From Prauserella rugosa (GTDB taxonomy: Bacteria > Actinomycetota > Actinomycetes > Mycobacteriales > Pseudonocardiaceae): 64,000 nt of DNA. This document shows, one piece after another, positions 52,025 to 61,865 of the stretch; positions within the stretch are counted from its first letter, which is position 1, and the number at the start of each line of letters is the position of its first letter. Both the position numbers and the translations under genes were made by a program. The stretch covers positions 219,750 through 283,749 of the forward strand of contig NZ_JOIJ01000006.1 of the NCBI RefSeq assembly GCF_000719975.1, given 5' to 3'. A model generated the notes under the pieces. It saw nothing but the letters and a program-made list of their open reading frames with translations, was not told the origin of the DNA and did not search any database.

Positions 52025-53404
52025 CTACCGCACCGTACTGATCCGTTCGTGGCTACCGGGGAGCTTGTTCCCGTCGCGGTTGGCAATCAGGTCGGTGTGT
52101 CGAGACTCCGGTATGAGCACGACCGCGATGAACGAGATCACCGCCATAGCGGCGACGTAGCCCGCGATGACGTATCCGGACTGGGTGAGTTCGAACAGGG
52201 TCGTGGCGACGATCGGGCTCAACGCCGCACCGAACACACCGGCAAGCTGGTACCCCACCGATGCACCGCTATAGCGCACCTGTGTCCGGAACATTTCCGA
52301 GAACATCGCCGCAGTCGGGCCACCGGCCAGGCTGAGCGCCAAGCCGAAGATCAGCATGTGGCCGGCCAGCATCAGCCGGAAACTCCCGGTCTCGAACAGT
52401 GCGAACGCAGGAAAGATCAGCACTCCCATCCCGATCACCCCGGCCAGATAGACGGGTTTGCGTCCGTAGCGGTCGGACAAGGCACCGGCGAGGATGTGGA
52501 GCACTGTGCTGACGATCGCCGAGGCCATGATGACGCCGAGTACCGTGGACCGCGACGCTTCGACCACGGCCGTTCCGTAGGTGGCGAGGTAAGAGATGAA
52601 GATGTACGCCACTGTGCTCTGGACGAGGAAGGCACCGGCCACGAGCAGCACCTGTCGTGGATTCTCACGCAGTACGGTGACGATCGGAGCACGCGTCTGC
52701 TTCTTCTCGACCTGTACTGCTTGGAACGCCGGGCTTTCCGACACTCGTAATCGGACCACGAGGCCCACGGCGATCAGGACCGCGCTGGCGAGAAACGGGA
52801 TGCGCCATCCGAAGCTCATGAACTGCTCGTCGGGAAGGAGCGAGACGAGGAAGAACGCTCCCGTCGCAAGGAGTGTGCCCAAGGGTGCTCCGGCTTGTGG
52901 CCAGCTGCCGTAGAAGCCGCGCCGACCCGGTGATGAGTGTTCGACGGCCATCAGTACGGCGCCACCCCACTCACCGCCGACGGCCACACCTTGCACGAGG
53001 CGCAACACGACCAGCAAGGTCGGGGCGAGCATGCCTGCCGCGGCGTGAGTGGGCAGCAAGCCGATGGCAACGGTCGACAGTCCCATGATCATCATGGAGA
53101 GCACGAGCATCTTCTTCCGGCCGACGCGGTCACCGAAGTGTCCGAAGATGACGCCACCCGCGGGGCGTGCCACGAAGCCGACTCCGAAGCTGGCGAAAGC
53201 GAGCAGTGTGCCGATGAACGGACTCGCTTCGGGGAAGAACAGTTTCGGGAACACCAGCGCCGCGGCGGTGCCGTAGATGAAGAAGTCGTAGAACTCGATG
53301 GTGGTGCCGGCCAAGCAGGCGGCTGCGACTTTCCGGACCGGTGTTTCGGATGCCGCCGGCCGCGTGAGATCGGAATCCGCGCGAGCCAGAGGTTCTTCGG
53401 ACAT
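52025..53404 (-). CDS. MFS transporter, metabolite:H+ symporter family
   Basis: A 459-residue, 12-helix permease with GTTIEFYDFFIYGTAAAL in helix 1 and GHFGDRVGRKK in the loop between helices 2 and 3. It closely parallels the transporter at 31074. ATG at 53404 follows AAGGGA. It is the last gene of the minus-strand meta-cleavage cluster and probably brings in the aromatic substrate. Confidence 0.9.
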   Translation of the reverse strand: MSEEPLARADSDLTRPAASETPVRKVAAACLAGTTIEFYDFFIYGTAAALVFPKLFFPEASPFIGTLLAFASFGVGFVARPAGGVIFGHFGDRVGRKKMLVLSMMIMGLSTVAIGLLPTHAAAGMLAPTLLVVLRLVQGVAVGGEWGGAVLMAVEHSSPGRRGFYGSWPQAGAPLGTLLATGAFFLVSLLPDEQFMSFGWRIPFLASAVLIAVGLVVRLRVSESPAFQAVQVEKKQTRAPIVTVLRENPRQVLLVAGAFLVQSTVAYIFISYLATYGTAVVEASRSTVLGVIMASAIVSTVLHILAGALSDRYGRKPVYLAGVIGMGVLIFPAFALFETGSFRLMLAGHMLIFGLALSLAGGPTAAMFSEMFRTQVRYSGASVGYQLAGVFGAALSPIVATTLFELTQSGYVIAGYVAAMAVISFIAVVLIPESRHTDLIANRDGNKLPGSHERISTVR

Positions 53405-53468
53405 GGCGTGTCCCTTCAGCATTGGAGGAAACAACGGGCTGTGTTGCGAACTGGAGCGGCCGTACTCG

Positions 53469-54584
53469 TCAGGATTGCGGTGCGGCGATGAAGTTGGTGA
53501 AGCCGCCGTGCCGTGCGGGGAGCCCTTCGTCGAGGGCGTCGTTGATCTCTTCCAACGGGAAGACGTGATGCTCGAACACGGACAGGTCCAGGGCTCCGGT
53601 GCCCGCGAGCTCGGCCATCTCCTGAGCTTCTCCGGTCGAGAACCACAGGCTTCCGAGCACGCTTTGTTGGGCGCACATCATGGCGAACAGATCGAGCTGG
53701 GGGCGTTCCATCATGCCCCCGATGTCGACCGCGACTCCGCCTCGCCTCAGAGCCGAGACCGCATGCAGGAACGACTCGGCTGGAGCGCCCGGCCCGAGAG
53801 CGTCGATGACGATGTCGACGCCGTCGCCGTCGTTGTGTTCGCGCGCCCAGTCCCGGACGTCTGCGGTGCCCGCGGGTAGGACGTCGATCCTATCCGGGGC
53901 TATCGCTTTGACATCGTCGAGCAGAGCCGCGTTCCGACCCGTGCCGAGGATCCTCGTCGCCCCGAGCGCGACCGCGTTGAGACAGGCTCCCAGACCGAGA
54001 GTTCCGCTGATGCCGTCGATCAGCACGGTACGGCCCGGCCCTGCTCCAGCTTTACGAAGTGCGGAGTAGGACGTGCCGAGGTATCCGAAGCGCGCACCCG
54101 CTTCGAAACTGACGGTGTCGGGCAGTTTCACCAGGTTCTGTTGTGGTGCGGTGAGGTACTCGGCAAGGCCGCCGTAGGGGTAGGCGTCGAAGAGTCGCTG
54201 TCCGCCCGGCCCGAAGGCGAAGTACCCCATGAAGGTGTAGTCGTCGCAGTTCTGGTCCTCGCCGCGCCGGCACGCCCGGCAGCCGCCGCAGGAGAGTCCG
54301 GGGTTGACGTAGACGCGGTCGCCCACGGAGACACCAGTGACCTGTTCCCCTACTTCGGTGACCACTCCGGCCGCGTCGAGTCCGAAGACGGCGGGCAGCT
54401 TGGGCAGCGGCAGGTAGGGAAACCACTCGGCGTACGTTGCCAGCACGTTCTTCAGGTTGGGCACGATATTGCAGGCTTTGACCGCGACGACCACATCGGT
54501 CGACCTCGGTTCGGGAACCGGAACCTGTTCGAGTTCCATGGGTTCGCCGATGGCGTGGAGGCGGGCGGCGAGCATGGTCTGCAT
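53469..54584 (-). CDS. MDR (zinc alcohol dehydrogenase-like) protein with altered catalytic zinc site
   Basis: A 371-residue medium-chain dehydrogenase. The structural zinc ligands C99, C102, C105 and C113 are intact and the nucleotide fold is at GISGTLGLGACLNA. Two catalytic zinc ligands are lost: the usual G-H-E reads G68-L69-D70, and only C38 (KACNIV) remains in the first segment. It may be a zinc-independent reductase or dehydrogenase of a pathway alcohol or aldehyde. ATG at 54584 has AGGAG upstream. It lies between the MhpE-like gene and the permease. Confidence 0.82.
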   Translation of the reverse strand: MQTMLAARLHAIGEPMELEQVPVPEPRSTDVVVAVKACNIVPNLKNVLATYAEWFPYLPLPKLPAVFGLDAAGVVTEVGEQVTGVSVGDRVYVNPGLSCGGCRACRRGEDQNCDDYTFMGYFAFGPGGQRLFDAYPYGGLAEYLTAPQQNLVKLPDTVSFEAGARFGYLGTSYSALRKAGAGPGRTVLIDGISGTLGLGACLNAVALGATRILGTGRNAALLDDVKAIAPDRIDVLPAGTADVRDWAREHNDGDGVDIVIDALGPGAPAESFLHAVSALRRGGVAVDIGGMMERPQLDLFAMMCAQQSVLGSLWFSTGEAQEMAELAGTGALDLSVFEHHVFPLEEINDALDEGLPARHGGFTNFIAAPQS

Positions 54585-54638
54585 GGGTTCTCCTGTCACG
54601 ACGGTGTGGCGGAAAGAAGAGCTGTATTGCGATTCCGG

Positions 54639-55646
54639 TCAGTTCCGGTTGGCGAGGTCCAGCGCGACGTCGACGATCATGTCTTCCTGGCCTCCGACGA
54701 GTCCGCGGCGGCCGACTTCGACGAGGATGTCGCGTGTATCCAGTCCATACTCCGTAGCGGCGCGTTCGGCGTGCCGCAGGAAGCTGGAGTAGACGCCGGC
54801 GTAGCCGAGCGTCAGGGTTTCGCGGTCGACCCGTACCGGCCGGTCCTGCCAGGGGCGGACGAGGTCGTCGGCGGCATCTTGGAGCGCGAACAGGTCGCAG
54901 CCGTGTTGCCAGCCGTGCAGGTCCGCAGTGGCGATGAATGCCTCGATCGGGCAGTTGCCGGCTCCGGCTCCCTGTCCGGCGAGAGACGCGTCGATTCTCG
55001 TGACGCCTTCCTCGACGGCGACGACGCTGTTGGCCACCGACAGGGAGAGATTTTCGTGGGCGTGGATCCCGATCTGGGTTTCGCGTTCGAGGACATCGCG
55101 GTAGGCACGGATGCGGTCGCGCACGCCGGTCATCGTGAGTCTGCCGCCGGAGTCTGTGACATACACGCAATGCGCGCCGGCATCTTGCATCTGCTTGGCC
55201 TGTGCGGCGAGCGCGACAGGCGCAGCCATGTGCGACATCATCAGAAAGCCGGACACGTCCATCCCGAGCTCGCGAGCTGTGGCGATGTGCTGGGTTGCGA
55301 TGTCGGCTTCCGTGGCGTGGGTCGCTACCCGCACGGACCGCACTCCCAGGTCGCGGGCTTTACGGAGGTCATCCACAGTGCCGATGCCGGGCAACAACAG
55401 GGTGGTCAGCTTCGCGTTGCGTACGACATCGGCGGCGGCGCTGATCCACTCGCCGTCGGTGTTACTGCCCGGGCCGTACGTCAAACTCGACCCGGCGAGC
55501 CCGTCACCGTGTGAGACCTCGATCGCGTCGACGCCGGCGCGATCGAGCGCCGCTGCGATGGCGCTCACCCGCTCCGGGGCGAGGCGGTGGCGAATGGCGT
55601 GCATGCCATCGCGCAAGGTGACGTCCTGAATGTAGAGCGGGCTCAT
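54639..55646 (-). CDS. mhpE: 4-hydroxy-2-oxovalerate aldolase
   Basis: A 335-residue DmpG/BphI/MhpE-type class II aldolase that splits 4-hydroxy-2-oxovalerate to pyruvate and acetaldehyde. Landmarks are [11 protein letters not shown] near the start, the metal-binding [13 protein letters not shown], and [15 protein letters not shown]. It overlaps the acetaldehyde dehydrogenase gene by 4 bases, in line with channelling of acetaldehyde between the two proteins. Confidence 0.95.
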   Translation of the reverse strand: MSPLYIQDVTLRDGMHAIRHRLAPERVSAIAAALDRAGVDAIEVSHGDGLAGSSLTYGPGSNTDGEWISAAADVVRNAKLTTLLLPGIGTVDDLRKARDLGVRSVRVATHATEADIATQHIATARELGMDVSGFLMMSHMAAPVALAAQAKQMQDAGAHCVYVTDSGGRLTMTGVRDRIRAYRDVLERETQIGIHAHENLSLSVANSVVAVEEGVTRIDASLAGQGAGAGNCPIEAFIATADLHGWQHGCDLFALQDAADDLVRPWQDRPVRVDRETLTLGYAGVYSSFLRHAERAATEYGLDTRDILVEVGRRGLVGGQEDMIVDVALDLANRN

Positions 55647-56590
55647 CGAGCGACCTCCGCGGTGATGTCACGCTCGGCGAGCAGTTCTCCTGTGCGCAGC
55701 GCCGCCGACGTCATGATGTCGAGATTGCCGGCGTAGGCCGGTAGGTAGTGGGCTGCGCCCTCGATCTCGAGGAACACGGACACTTTCCACGTCGGACGGC
55801 CACGTCCCGGGGGGATCAGAGTGTCAAGAGGTTCGTCCTCGTCGACCGCATGGATCTGCACGTCCTGCTTGAGCCGGTATCCGGGGACGTAGCGCGCGAC
55901 GTCCCCGACCATGGTGCGTACGCTCGCACGAAGGGCGTCGGGATCCGCATCGTCGACGAGAGCCAGCACCGTGTCCCGCATGATCATCGGCGGCTCGGCG
56001 GGATTGAGCACGATGATCGCCTTACCGCGTTCCGCACCGCCGACCACTTCGATGGCCTTGGCCGTCGTCTCGGTGAATTCGTCAATGTTCGCGCGGGTTC
56101 CGGGACCTGCCGACCTCGATGCGATCGACGCCACGATCTCGGCGTACCGGACCGGCGTCACTCGGGAGAGGGCCGCGACGACGGGAACCGTGGCCTGCCC
56201 GCCGCACGTCACCATGTTGACGTTGCCCGAATCGCGGTGCTGCTCGAGATTGACCGCCGGCACGACGAACGGTCCCAATGCGGCCGGGGTGAGATCGACG
56301 ACGGTTTTGCCGTGGGGCCGGAGCTTCGCCGCGTTCGCCCGATGTGCCGTCGCCGAGGTCGCGTCGAACACGATCGCGACCTCGGCAAACTCGGGCAACG
56401 CGAGCAGGCCGTCAATACCGTCCGCTGTCGTTGCGATGCCCAGGCGCGCGGCGCGGGCGAGGCCGTCAGAATCTCGGTCGATGCCGACCATGGCACCCAT
56501 CTCCAGCGTGTCCGACAGCCGGATGATCTTCATCATCAGGTCGGATCCGATGTTTCCCGATCCGATGATGGCGACCTTGGTTTTCGTCAT
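55643..56590 (-). CDS. mhpF: acetaldehyde dehydrogenase (acylating)
   Basis: A 315-residue DmpF/BphJ/MhpF-type enzyme that makes acetyl-CoA from acetaldehyde, NAD+ and CoA. It has the [14 protein letters not shown] fold, the catalytic Cys in [13 protein letters not shown] and [19 protein letters not shown] precedes the ATG. It is coupled to the aldolase gene downstream. Confidence 0.95.
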   Translation of the reverse strand: MTKTKVAIIGSGNIGSDLMMKIIRLSDTLEMGAMVGIDRDSDGLARAARLGIATTADGIDGLLALPEFAEVAIVFDATSATAHRANAAKLRPHGKTVVDLTPAALGPFVVPAVNLEQHRDSGNVNMVTCGGQATVPVVAALSRVTPVRYAEIVASIASRSAGPGTRANIDEFTETTAKAIEVVGGAERGKAIIVLNPAEPPMIMRDTVLALVDDADPDALRASVRTMVGDVARYVPGYRLKQDVQIHAVDEDEPLDTLIPPGRGRPTWKVSVFLEIEGAAHYLPAYAGNLDIMTSAALRTGELLAERDITAEVAR

Positions 56591-56621
56591 GGCAGTGCTC
56601 CTCAGCAGGCGTGGTCGGCGC

Positions 56622-57563
56622 TCACGCCGGCAGTGCCGTCGTCAACCCGAATCCGGCGATGAGCTCGCGGATCGGGCGGTAGTAGCTGTACTGGACCGCG
56701 TACGGTCCTGCGGCGCCGAGGGCGGCGTAGGCTGCTATCCAGGTGCGGACCTCGTGGGAGGAGTTGCCGGCGGTGCGGGTCATCTCCTCCGGGGTCCACG
56801 CATCAAGCGGCGAAAGATCGCCGGAGGCGAGGATTCGCAGCAGCTCCTTGTCCCACTCCGGCGCGAGATCCTGGATCGTGGCGGTGCCGGCAGCGAACTC
56901 CCGCGCGGCATCGATCACGCGTTGTTGTCTTGCGGCGCGTGCATCGGGGGAAAGCGGTCCGCCGTCGCCGAGTAGCATGCTTCGCTGGTCGGGTGTCGCG
57001 GTGGCCAGCCGTGGTACCGGCGGGTCGTGCGAGAGTCCCCCGGAGGCAATCAGCAGGACTTTCTCGTCTCGCGTGGCCAGGAAACGGCCGATGGCTTCGC
57101 CCAGCAGCCGCACCCGGCTGAGCGGCGTGAACGGGGGCGCGACCGAATTCAGAAACACCGGGACGAGCGGTTTCGCGGTGATGTCGCCGTAGAGGATCTC
57201 CATCGGCTGTACCGCGCCGTGGTCGACCTGCATGTCCAACGACACGGCCAGGTCGATGCCCTTATCCAACACGTACTCGGCCAGTTCACGCGCGAGTTCC
57301 TCGGGCACGTCGAGCCGTCCGGCTTGGCTGCCGTAGTCACCGATACTCTCGGCCGAGTAGCCGATACAGAACGGCGGCATCAGCCGGTAGAAGAAGCCGT
57401 TGTAGTGATCCGGCCCGAAGTTCACCACAATGTCGGGGTCGAACTCGCGCACGAACGTCCGTGCCTGCTCGAACGCGTTTTCCAGTTCAGCTGACACGTC
57501 CGGAGCGAGCTCGACGTGATGGAGCAACGGGCTGTGGCTGGTGGCCACGAGCGCCAGGCTCAT
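56622..57563 (-). CDS. mhpB: extradiol dioxygenase, 2,3-dihydroxyphenylpropionate 1,2-dioxygenase (MhpB) type
   Basis: A 313-residue type II (LigB-fold) extradiol dioxygenase with H115 and H179 at the same numbers as the catalytic histidines of Escherichia coli MhpB (VDHGAVQP and GGLSHDPP). It opens catechols carrying a propionate or acrylate side chain. The start overlaps the hydrolase gene stop by 4 bases. The size matches the family. The actual side chain of the substrate here is unknown. Confidence 0.93.
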   Translation of the reverse strand: MSLALVATSHSPLLHHVELAPDVSAELENAFEQARTFVREFDPDIVVNFGPDHYNGFFYRLMPPFCIGYSAESIGDYGSQAGRLDVPEELARELAEYVLDKGIDLAVSLDMQVDHGAVQPMEILYGDITAKPLVPVFLNSVAPPFTPLSRVRLLGEAIGRFLATRDEKVLLIASGGLSHDPPVPRLATATPDQRSMLLGDGGPLSPDARAARQQRVIDAAREFAAGTATIQDLAPEWDKELLRILASGDLSPLDAWTPEEMTRTAGNSSHEVRTWIAAYAALGAAGPYAVQYSYYRPIRELIAGFGLTTALPA

Positions 57564-58447
57564 GCCGTACCCCCGTTCCCGCAGCCCAGCAGGAAGTCCA
57601 GATGGAGCCGATTGAAGGTCGGGGTGTCCTCGTACTGGGGCCAGTGCCCGCAGTTCTCCATCACGGCCAGCTGTCCGTTCGGGATCAGGGACGCGATCCG
57701 CTTCCCTTCCTCGACCGGGCCGGAGGGATCCTTGGTGGTCCAGATGACCAGTGCTTCGGCCCCGATGGCCCGCAGGTCGTCATCGGAGAGCATGTTCCGT
57801 TGACGGATTTCCAGGTCCTGCAGCGCCATGTTCATCTCACAGGCCTTGGGCCAGTCCGGCTGCTGGAAGATCGCCTGTCGGGTGCGGATGAGGTCGTCGG
57901 TGACCATCGACGGGTCGGCCATCAACCATTCCAAACGGGCCTTGACCCGCTCCCACGAAGGGTCCTTCGCAGCTTCCATCGAGAGGGTGTAGAGCCGTTC
58001 CATGACCTTCGGATCGGCCCGAGTTCCACCAGGTGTGTTCAGGACGATCTTCTCGACCCGTTCCGGATGCTCGATCGCGTAGCGCGCGGTGACCCATCCG
58101 CCCAGGGATTCGCCGCTGAAGTAGGCCGTGTCGACCCCCAGCGCGTCCAGGACGTGGTTGACCTGATCGATGTAGTGCGGAATCTCCAGCGGGTAGTCCG
58201 GTTTGGACGAGTAGCCGTGCCCGATGAAGTCGATCGCCCAGACGGAGAAGTGCTGCGCGTGCGCCGCAAGGTTGCGCACGTAGGCTTCGGCATGCCCGGT
58301 GATTCCGTGCAATAGCAGCAGAACCGGCTTGGATGTGTCGCCGGCGTGCAGGTAGCGCGTGCGGTACGGCCCTGCCTGCAGAAACCCTTGGCTGAACTCG
58401 ACCTGATTGAGGTCGTCCCAGACACTGGTGTACGGACGGGTTGTCAT
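57560..58447 (-). CDS. mhpC: meta-cleavage product hydrolase (MhpC-like alpha/beta hydrolase)
   Basis: A 295-residue alpha/beta hydrolase with nucleophile Ser114 in SGESLGGW, catalytic Asp in WTTKDPSG and His in ENCGHWPQYE, and the LLHGITGHAEA oxyanion loop. It cleaves the carbon-carbon bond in the ring-opened product to give 2-hydroxypentadienoate and a side-chain acid. ATG at 58447 has AGGGAG upstream; the longer frame runs into the hydroxylase gene. Confidence 0.92.
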   Translation of the reverse strand: MTTRPYTSVWDDLNQVEFSQGFLQAGPYRTRYLHAGDTSKPVLLLLHGITGHAEAYVRNLAAHAQHFSVWAIDFIGHGYSSKPDYPLEIPHYIDQVNHVLDALGVDTAYFSGESLGGWVTARYAIEHPERVEKIVLNTPGGTRADPKVMERLYTLSMEAAKDPSWERVKARLEWLMADPSMVTDDLIRTRQAIFQQPDWPKACEMNMALQDLEIRQRNMLSDDDLRAIGAEALVIWTTKDPSGPVEEGKRIASLIPNGQLAVMENCGHWPQYEDTPTFNRLHLDFLLGCGNGGTA

Positions 58448-60246
58448 CGAGGTACTCCCTTGTTCAGCACTGCGGAGAGCGCGTTTTCCAGTTCGTGCAA
58501 CGCGAGCGCGTCGTCCCAGACGGACGCCGACCGCCGCCACGCGACGTAGCCGTCGGGGCGCACGAGAATCGCGCCCGCTTCGTCGACCTCCCGGACGGCC
58601 CGCCAGTACCCGTACGGGTCGAGCACTCCGTCCTCACCGACGACGATCGTGCGCAGGAAGGGGAGGTCGAGTTTCGTCGCGGCGTTCTTCCACGCCTGGC
58701 CACTGAGACCGGTCAGTAGCGTCATCCGGCCACCGCCCACGAGGTCCAAGGTCGAGACCCGCTTACCGTCACGACCGACCAGCCACGCGTGCGGCAGCTT
58801 GGCTCCAGGCCGCGTGGTGGCCTGCAGGTACAGCTCCGGATCACGCTCCCACCGCTCAGGACCGGCGGCCGAGTCAGGGATCACCGCATCAGATGTGTAT
58901 CGCTGGTTCAGCTCGACGCCGTGCGCGTTGAACTCCGTGTTCTTCAGTTCCAGGGCCTCATACAACCGCTCGCGAAGCGCGACGCCCTCGGAGCTCGCTT
59001 CCTTCAGTTTCACCAGACCGTCCCGAACCGGGTCGTCGCTGTCACCGGCGAACCACTCGCGCAGGCCCGCGTAGTCCTTGCGTGACTGGTTCGCCCTGGC
59101 CACCACCTGTTTGCCCACCGGCATGCGCTCCGGGGTGTACGAATCCAGCAGACCCGGGCCGGCGTGCCCCTGCACCACGTAGGCGACCTTCCATGCCAGG
59201 TTGTGCGCGTCCTGGATCGAGGTGTTCGAGCCGAGCCCGCTGGACGGCGGATGCCGGTGGACCGCGTCGCCTCCGCAGAACACACGCCCCGACTGGTAGC
59301 TCGTTGCGTACTGCTGATTGACGTACCAACACGACCTGGACACGATCTCCGCGTCCAGGTCGGGGTCACCGACGAGCGTTCTGATCTGTTCGAGCACGAC
59401 GTCCTCGGACAGATCCGGCTCGCCGTCGGCCATGTCGAAGCCCCACCCGGCGATCCATTGATGCCAGGGCTTGATCGCCCGCAACAAGCCCATGCCGATC
59501 TCGCCGAAGCCGGCCTTCGAATTGAAGATCCAGTGCAGAATGCTCGGGCGGTGTTCCACGTACCGGCTCAAGTCCGCATTGAAGAGGACGTATGCCGTTC
59601 CGGCGCGCGCCAGCTCACCCTCGAAGGGCAGCCCGATCTGCTCGGCCACGCGCGACCGTGCCCCGTCGAACGCCAGGAGATAGCGCGCCCGTTGCTCGAA
59701 CACGTACCCACTGCGCACATCCCGGAATCGCACGGTGACACCGGACTCGTCCTGCTGGTGGTCCAGATACTCGGTGTGGAAACTGATGACCGCGCCGCGT
59801 TCAGCGGCATTCTTGATGAGTACGGGCTCCATCAAGGGCTGCGGCACATCCAGCATCGTGCACGGGCTGCCTTGCAGGTAGTCGCCGTACCGCCGATCAC
59901 CGGTGCCCCAGGTCTGCAAGCGAATGATCTCCTCGCCCGCGAGACTGGTGGTGAACAGCGTATCGCCCATTTGCTCCCACGGTGTGGCGTACTTGCGTGC
60001 TTCCTGTTCGACACCGAGATCGCGCAGCACCTCGACCGCGCGCTGGTTGGTGATATGCGCTCGCGGGGAGTTCGCCACCCAGGGAAACATCGACACCGCA
60101 TGCACGCGCACGCCGTAAGTCGCCAGCGCCAGAGCGGCCGTACCTCCGGCAGGACCGAGGCCGACCACGACGACGTCGGTGTCAAAACCCTGATCGTCCC
60201 GGCAGAACGGCACGAACTGGGGCTCAGGGAGATTTGGGGCATCCAT
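58444..60246 (-). CDS. FAD aromatic hydroxylase, TfdB-like (in place of MhpA)
   Basis: A 600-residue group A flavin monooxygenase with DVVVVGLGPAGGTAALALATYG at the start, the LLAFDGARSRVAEQIG DG motif and GRVFCGGDAVHRHPPSSGLGSN GD motif, and a C-terminal thioredoxin-like domain. From memory its segments follow 2,4-dichlorophenol 6-hydroxylase (TfdB), for example SPRAHITNQR and LGSNTSIQDAHNLAWK, more than MhpA. In this operon it should make the catechol for the MhpB-type dioxygenase. ATG at 60246 has GGAG upstream. A 32-bp palindrome lies 50 bp before it. Confidence 0.88.
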   Translation of the reverse strand: MDAPNLPEPQFVPFCRDDQGFDTDVVVVGLGPAGGTAALALATYGVRVHAVSMFPWVANSPRAHITNQRAVEVLRDLGVEQEARKYATPWEQMGDTLFTTSLAGEEIIRLQTWGTGDRRYGDYLQGSPCTMLDVPQPLMEPVLIKNAAERGAVISFHTEYLDHQQDESGVTVRFRDVRSGYVFEQRARYLLAFDGARSRVAEQIGLPFEGELARAGTAYVLFNADLSRYVEHRPSILHWIFNSKAGFGEIGMGLLRAIKPWHQWIAGWGFDMADGEPDLSEDVVLEQIRTLVGDPDLDAEIVSRSCWYVNQQYATSYQSGRVFCGGDAVHRHPPSSGLGSNTSIQDAHNLAWKVAYVVQGHAGPGLLDSYTPERMPVGKQVVARANQSRKDYAGLREWFAGDSDDPVRDGLVKLKEASSEGVALRERLYEALELKNTEFNAHGVELNQRYTSDAVIPDSAAGPERWERDPELYLQATTRPGAKLPHAWLVGRDGKRVSTLDLVGGGRMTLLTGLSGQAWKNAATKLDLPFLRTIVVGEDGVLDPYGYWRAVREVDEAGAILVRPDGYVAWRRSASVWDDALALHELENALSAVLNKGVPR

Positions 60247-60296
60247 GACACATTTCTCCAAGAATCGAGCGCGGCGTGAGCGTCCGCTCGCCGCTG

Positions 60297-60328
60297 GCTG
60301 TACTGAAATGCTAGTATTTCAGTACAGC
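60297..60328. promoter_or_regulatory. operator palindrome upstream of the hydroxylase operon
   Basis: GCTGTACTGAAAT (60297-60309) and ATTTCAGTACAGC (60316-60328) are perfect 13-bp arms around GCTAGT. Only one of sixteen pairs in the whole 32-bp element mismatches. It contains TACTGAAATGCTA, nearly the same as TACTGGAATGCTA at 63016. It lies between the MhpD-like gene and the start of the hydroxylase operon. Confidence 0.75.
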
Positions 60329-60359
60329 TGACACAAGACCCGTCTCCGCATTTCTCGGA

Positions 60360-61160
60360 CTAGCGCCTGGCCGCGAACTCCGCCACCACGCGACCGATGC
60401 CGGTGATCGTGGCCGTGTAGGTCTCGCCCGGCACGACCGGGACCATCGGGCCGAGCGCTCCGGACAGCACGACGTCGCCGGCCCGGAGCGGCTCACCGAG
60501 CTCCTGTTTGGTCCGTGCCAGCCAGCACAGTGCCGCCACCGGGTCGCCCAGGCACGCGGAGCCGGTGCCACTGCTGAGGCGTTGACCACGCGCGTCGGTC
60601 ATCGTCATCTCGATCGTCCGCAGGTCCTGATCTCGCAACGGAATGCGCTCCGCGCCGAGGACGAACAGTCCACTGGAGGCGTTGTCGGCGACGGTGTCGA
60701 CGATGGTGATGTCCCAGTCGGCCACGCGGCTGTCGACGATCTCGAGCGCGGCCACCATATCGCCCGCGGCCTTGCGAACGGTCGTTTCATCGAGCGGGCC
60801 GTCCAGGTCACCGGAGAGCACGAACGCTACCTCGGCCTCGATGCGCGGCTGCAGGAGCCGACGACTGTCGATGACCTGCCCCTGAAGGCACACCATGTCG
60901 TCGAACAGCACGCCGAAGTCGGGTTGGTCGACACCGAGCTGTTGCTGCACGGACGGGGCAGTCAGGCCGATCTTGTGCCCGACCGGGTGCGCTCCGCCTG
61001 CAATTCGGGACGCGGTCAGAACCTGCTGTACTGCGTAGCCGGTGGCGGGGTCACGACTTGGCAGCAGGTCGCGTACCGGGGCGCACGGGATTCGGTGACG
61101 CCGCGCCTGGTCGAGCCTGGCCGCGGCGTTCTCGATCCTCGTCGAGTCAATGTGGGTCAT
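60360..61160 (-). CDS. mhpD: 2-keto-4-pentenoate hydratase
   Basis: A 266-residue FAH-superfamily hydratase that adds water to 2-hydroxypenta-2,4-dienoate to form 4-hydroxy-2-oxovalerate. Landmarks are VGHKIGLTAPSVQQQLGVDQPDFG, the metal ligands in RIEAEVAFVL and the late GDVVLSGALGPMVPV. ATG at 61160 has GGAGAA upstream. It sits upstream of the operator palindrome, in a different transcript from the hydroxylase unless there is read-through. Confidence 0.94.
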   Translation of the reverse strand: MTHIDSTRIENAAARLDQARRHRIPCAPVRDLLPSRDPATGYAVQQVLTASRIAGGAHPVGHKIGLTAPSVQQQLGVDQPDFGVLFDDMVCLQGQVIDSRRLLQPRIEAEVAFVLSGDLDGPLDETTVRKAAGDMVAALEIVDSRVADWDITIVDTVADNASSGLFVLGAERIPLRDQDLRTIEMTMTDARGQRLSSGTGSACLGDPVAALCWLARTKQELGEPLRAGDVVLSGALGPMVPVVPGETYTATITGIGRVVAEFAARR

Positions 61161-61222
61161 GATTGTTCTCCATGTCCGTGAGCCCGCCGCGCCTGGCGCC
61201 GCCCATGGACGACTGTTCGGTA

Positions 61223-61846
61223 TCACACGGGCGCGGCAGCGGACTGCGCAGTCATCGCACCGAGGACTTCGTCGGCGGTGACCACCTCGGTGAGCAGTCC
61301 CAGCGACTCCAGGGAGGCAGCGTGCGCGGTCTCGGATCCGGCCGAGCAGGCGTCGGATACGACGAGGGTGCGGTAGCCCAGGTCGGAGGCCGCGCGGGCA
61401 GTGCCCTCCACCGACACGTTCGTGGCGACTCCCAGCAGCACGACGGTGTCGACACCGGCTCCGCGCAACACAACGTCGAGTTCGCTGGCGTGGAAGCCGG
61501 TCACGCGCTGATGGGTCACGACGACGTCGCCATCGTGCGGCGCGGTTTCGGGTGCGAGGTCTGCGCCGACTCTGCCGTCAATGAGACATCCGACCTGCGC
61601 GACCATGCCGAGCAGAGGTGAGTTCGCGACGAGATCCGGGTAACCAGGCCGGAACGCCACCCGGGTGTACACAACCTTCGTGCCCGCTCGGCGTGCGCCG
61701 TCCAACACGCGACGCGCTGTGTCGAGCACATTCGTGCGCTCGACCTCGGCGCGGAAGAACTGCGCGAATGCACCGTCGGCGCCGACGATGTCGTTCTGCA
61801 GGTGCACGGCCACAACCGCGGTGCGGCCGGGATCGATTGAAACCAT
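61223..61846 (-). CDS. isochorismatase-fold protein lacking the catalytic triad
   Basis: A 207-residue isochorismatase-like hydrolase fold. The usual Asp-Lys-Cys triad appears replaced: the D-x-Q-x-D strand reads VHLQND (H15), the VxxxK strand reads VVVTHQ (T111) and the T-N-x-C-V-E loop reads TNVSVEGTA (S145). It may use Ser, act as a binding protein or have lost activity. It is encoded 19 bases after a luciferase-like monooxygenase, a pairing reminiscent of RutA and RutB. ATG at 61846 is the first codon matching the family. Confidence 0.85.
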   Translation of the reverse strand: MVSIDPGRTAVVAVHLQNDIVGADGAFAQFFRAEVERTNVLDTARRVLDGARRAGTKVVYTRVAFRPGYPDLVANSPLLGMVAQVGCLIDGRVGADLAPETAPHDGDVVVTHQRVTGFHASELDVVLRGAGVDTVVLLGVATNVSVEGTARAASDLGYRTLVVSDACSAGSETAHAASLESLGLLTEVVTADEVLGAMTAQSAAAPV

Positions 61847-61865
61847 TTGGAGACAGTCCTTCCTG

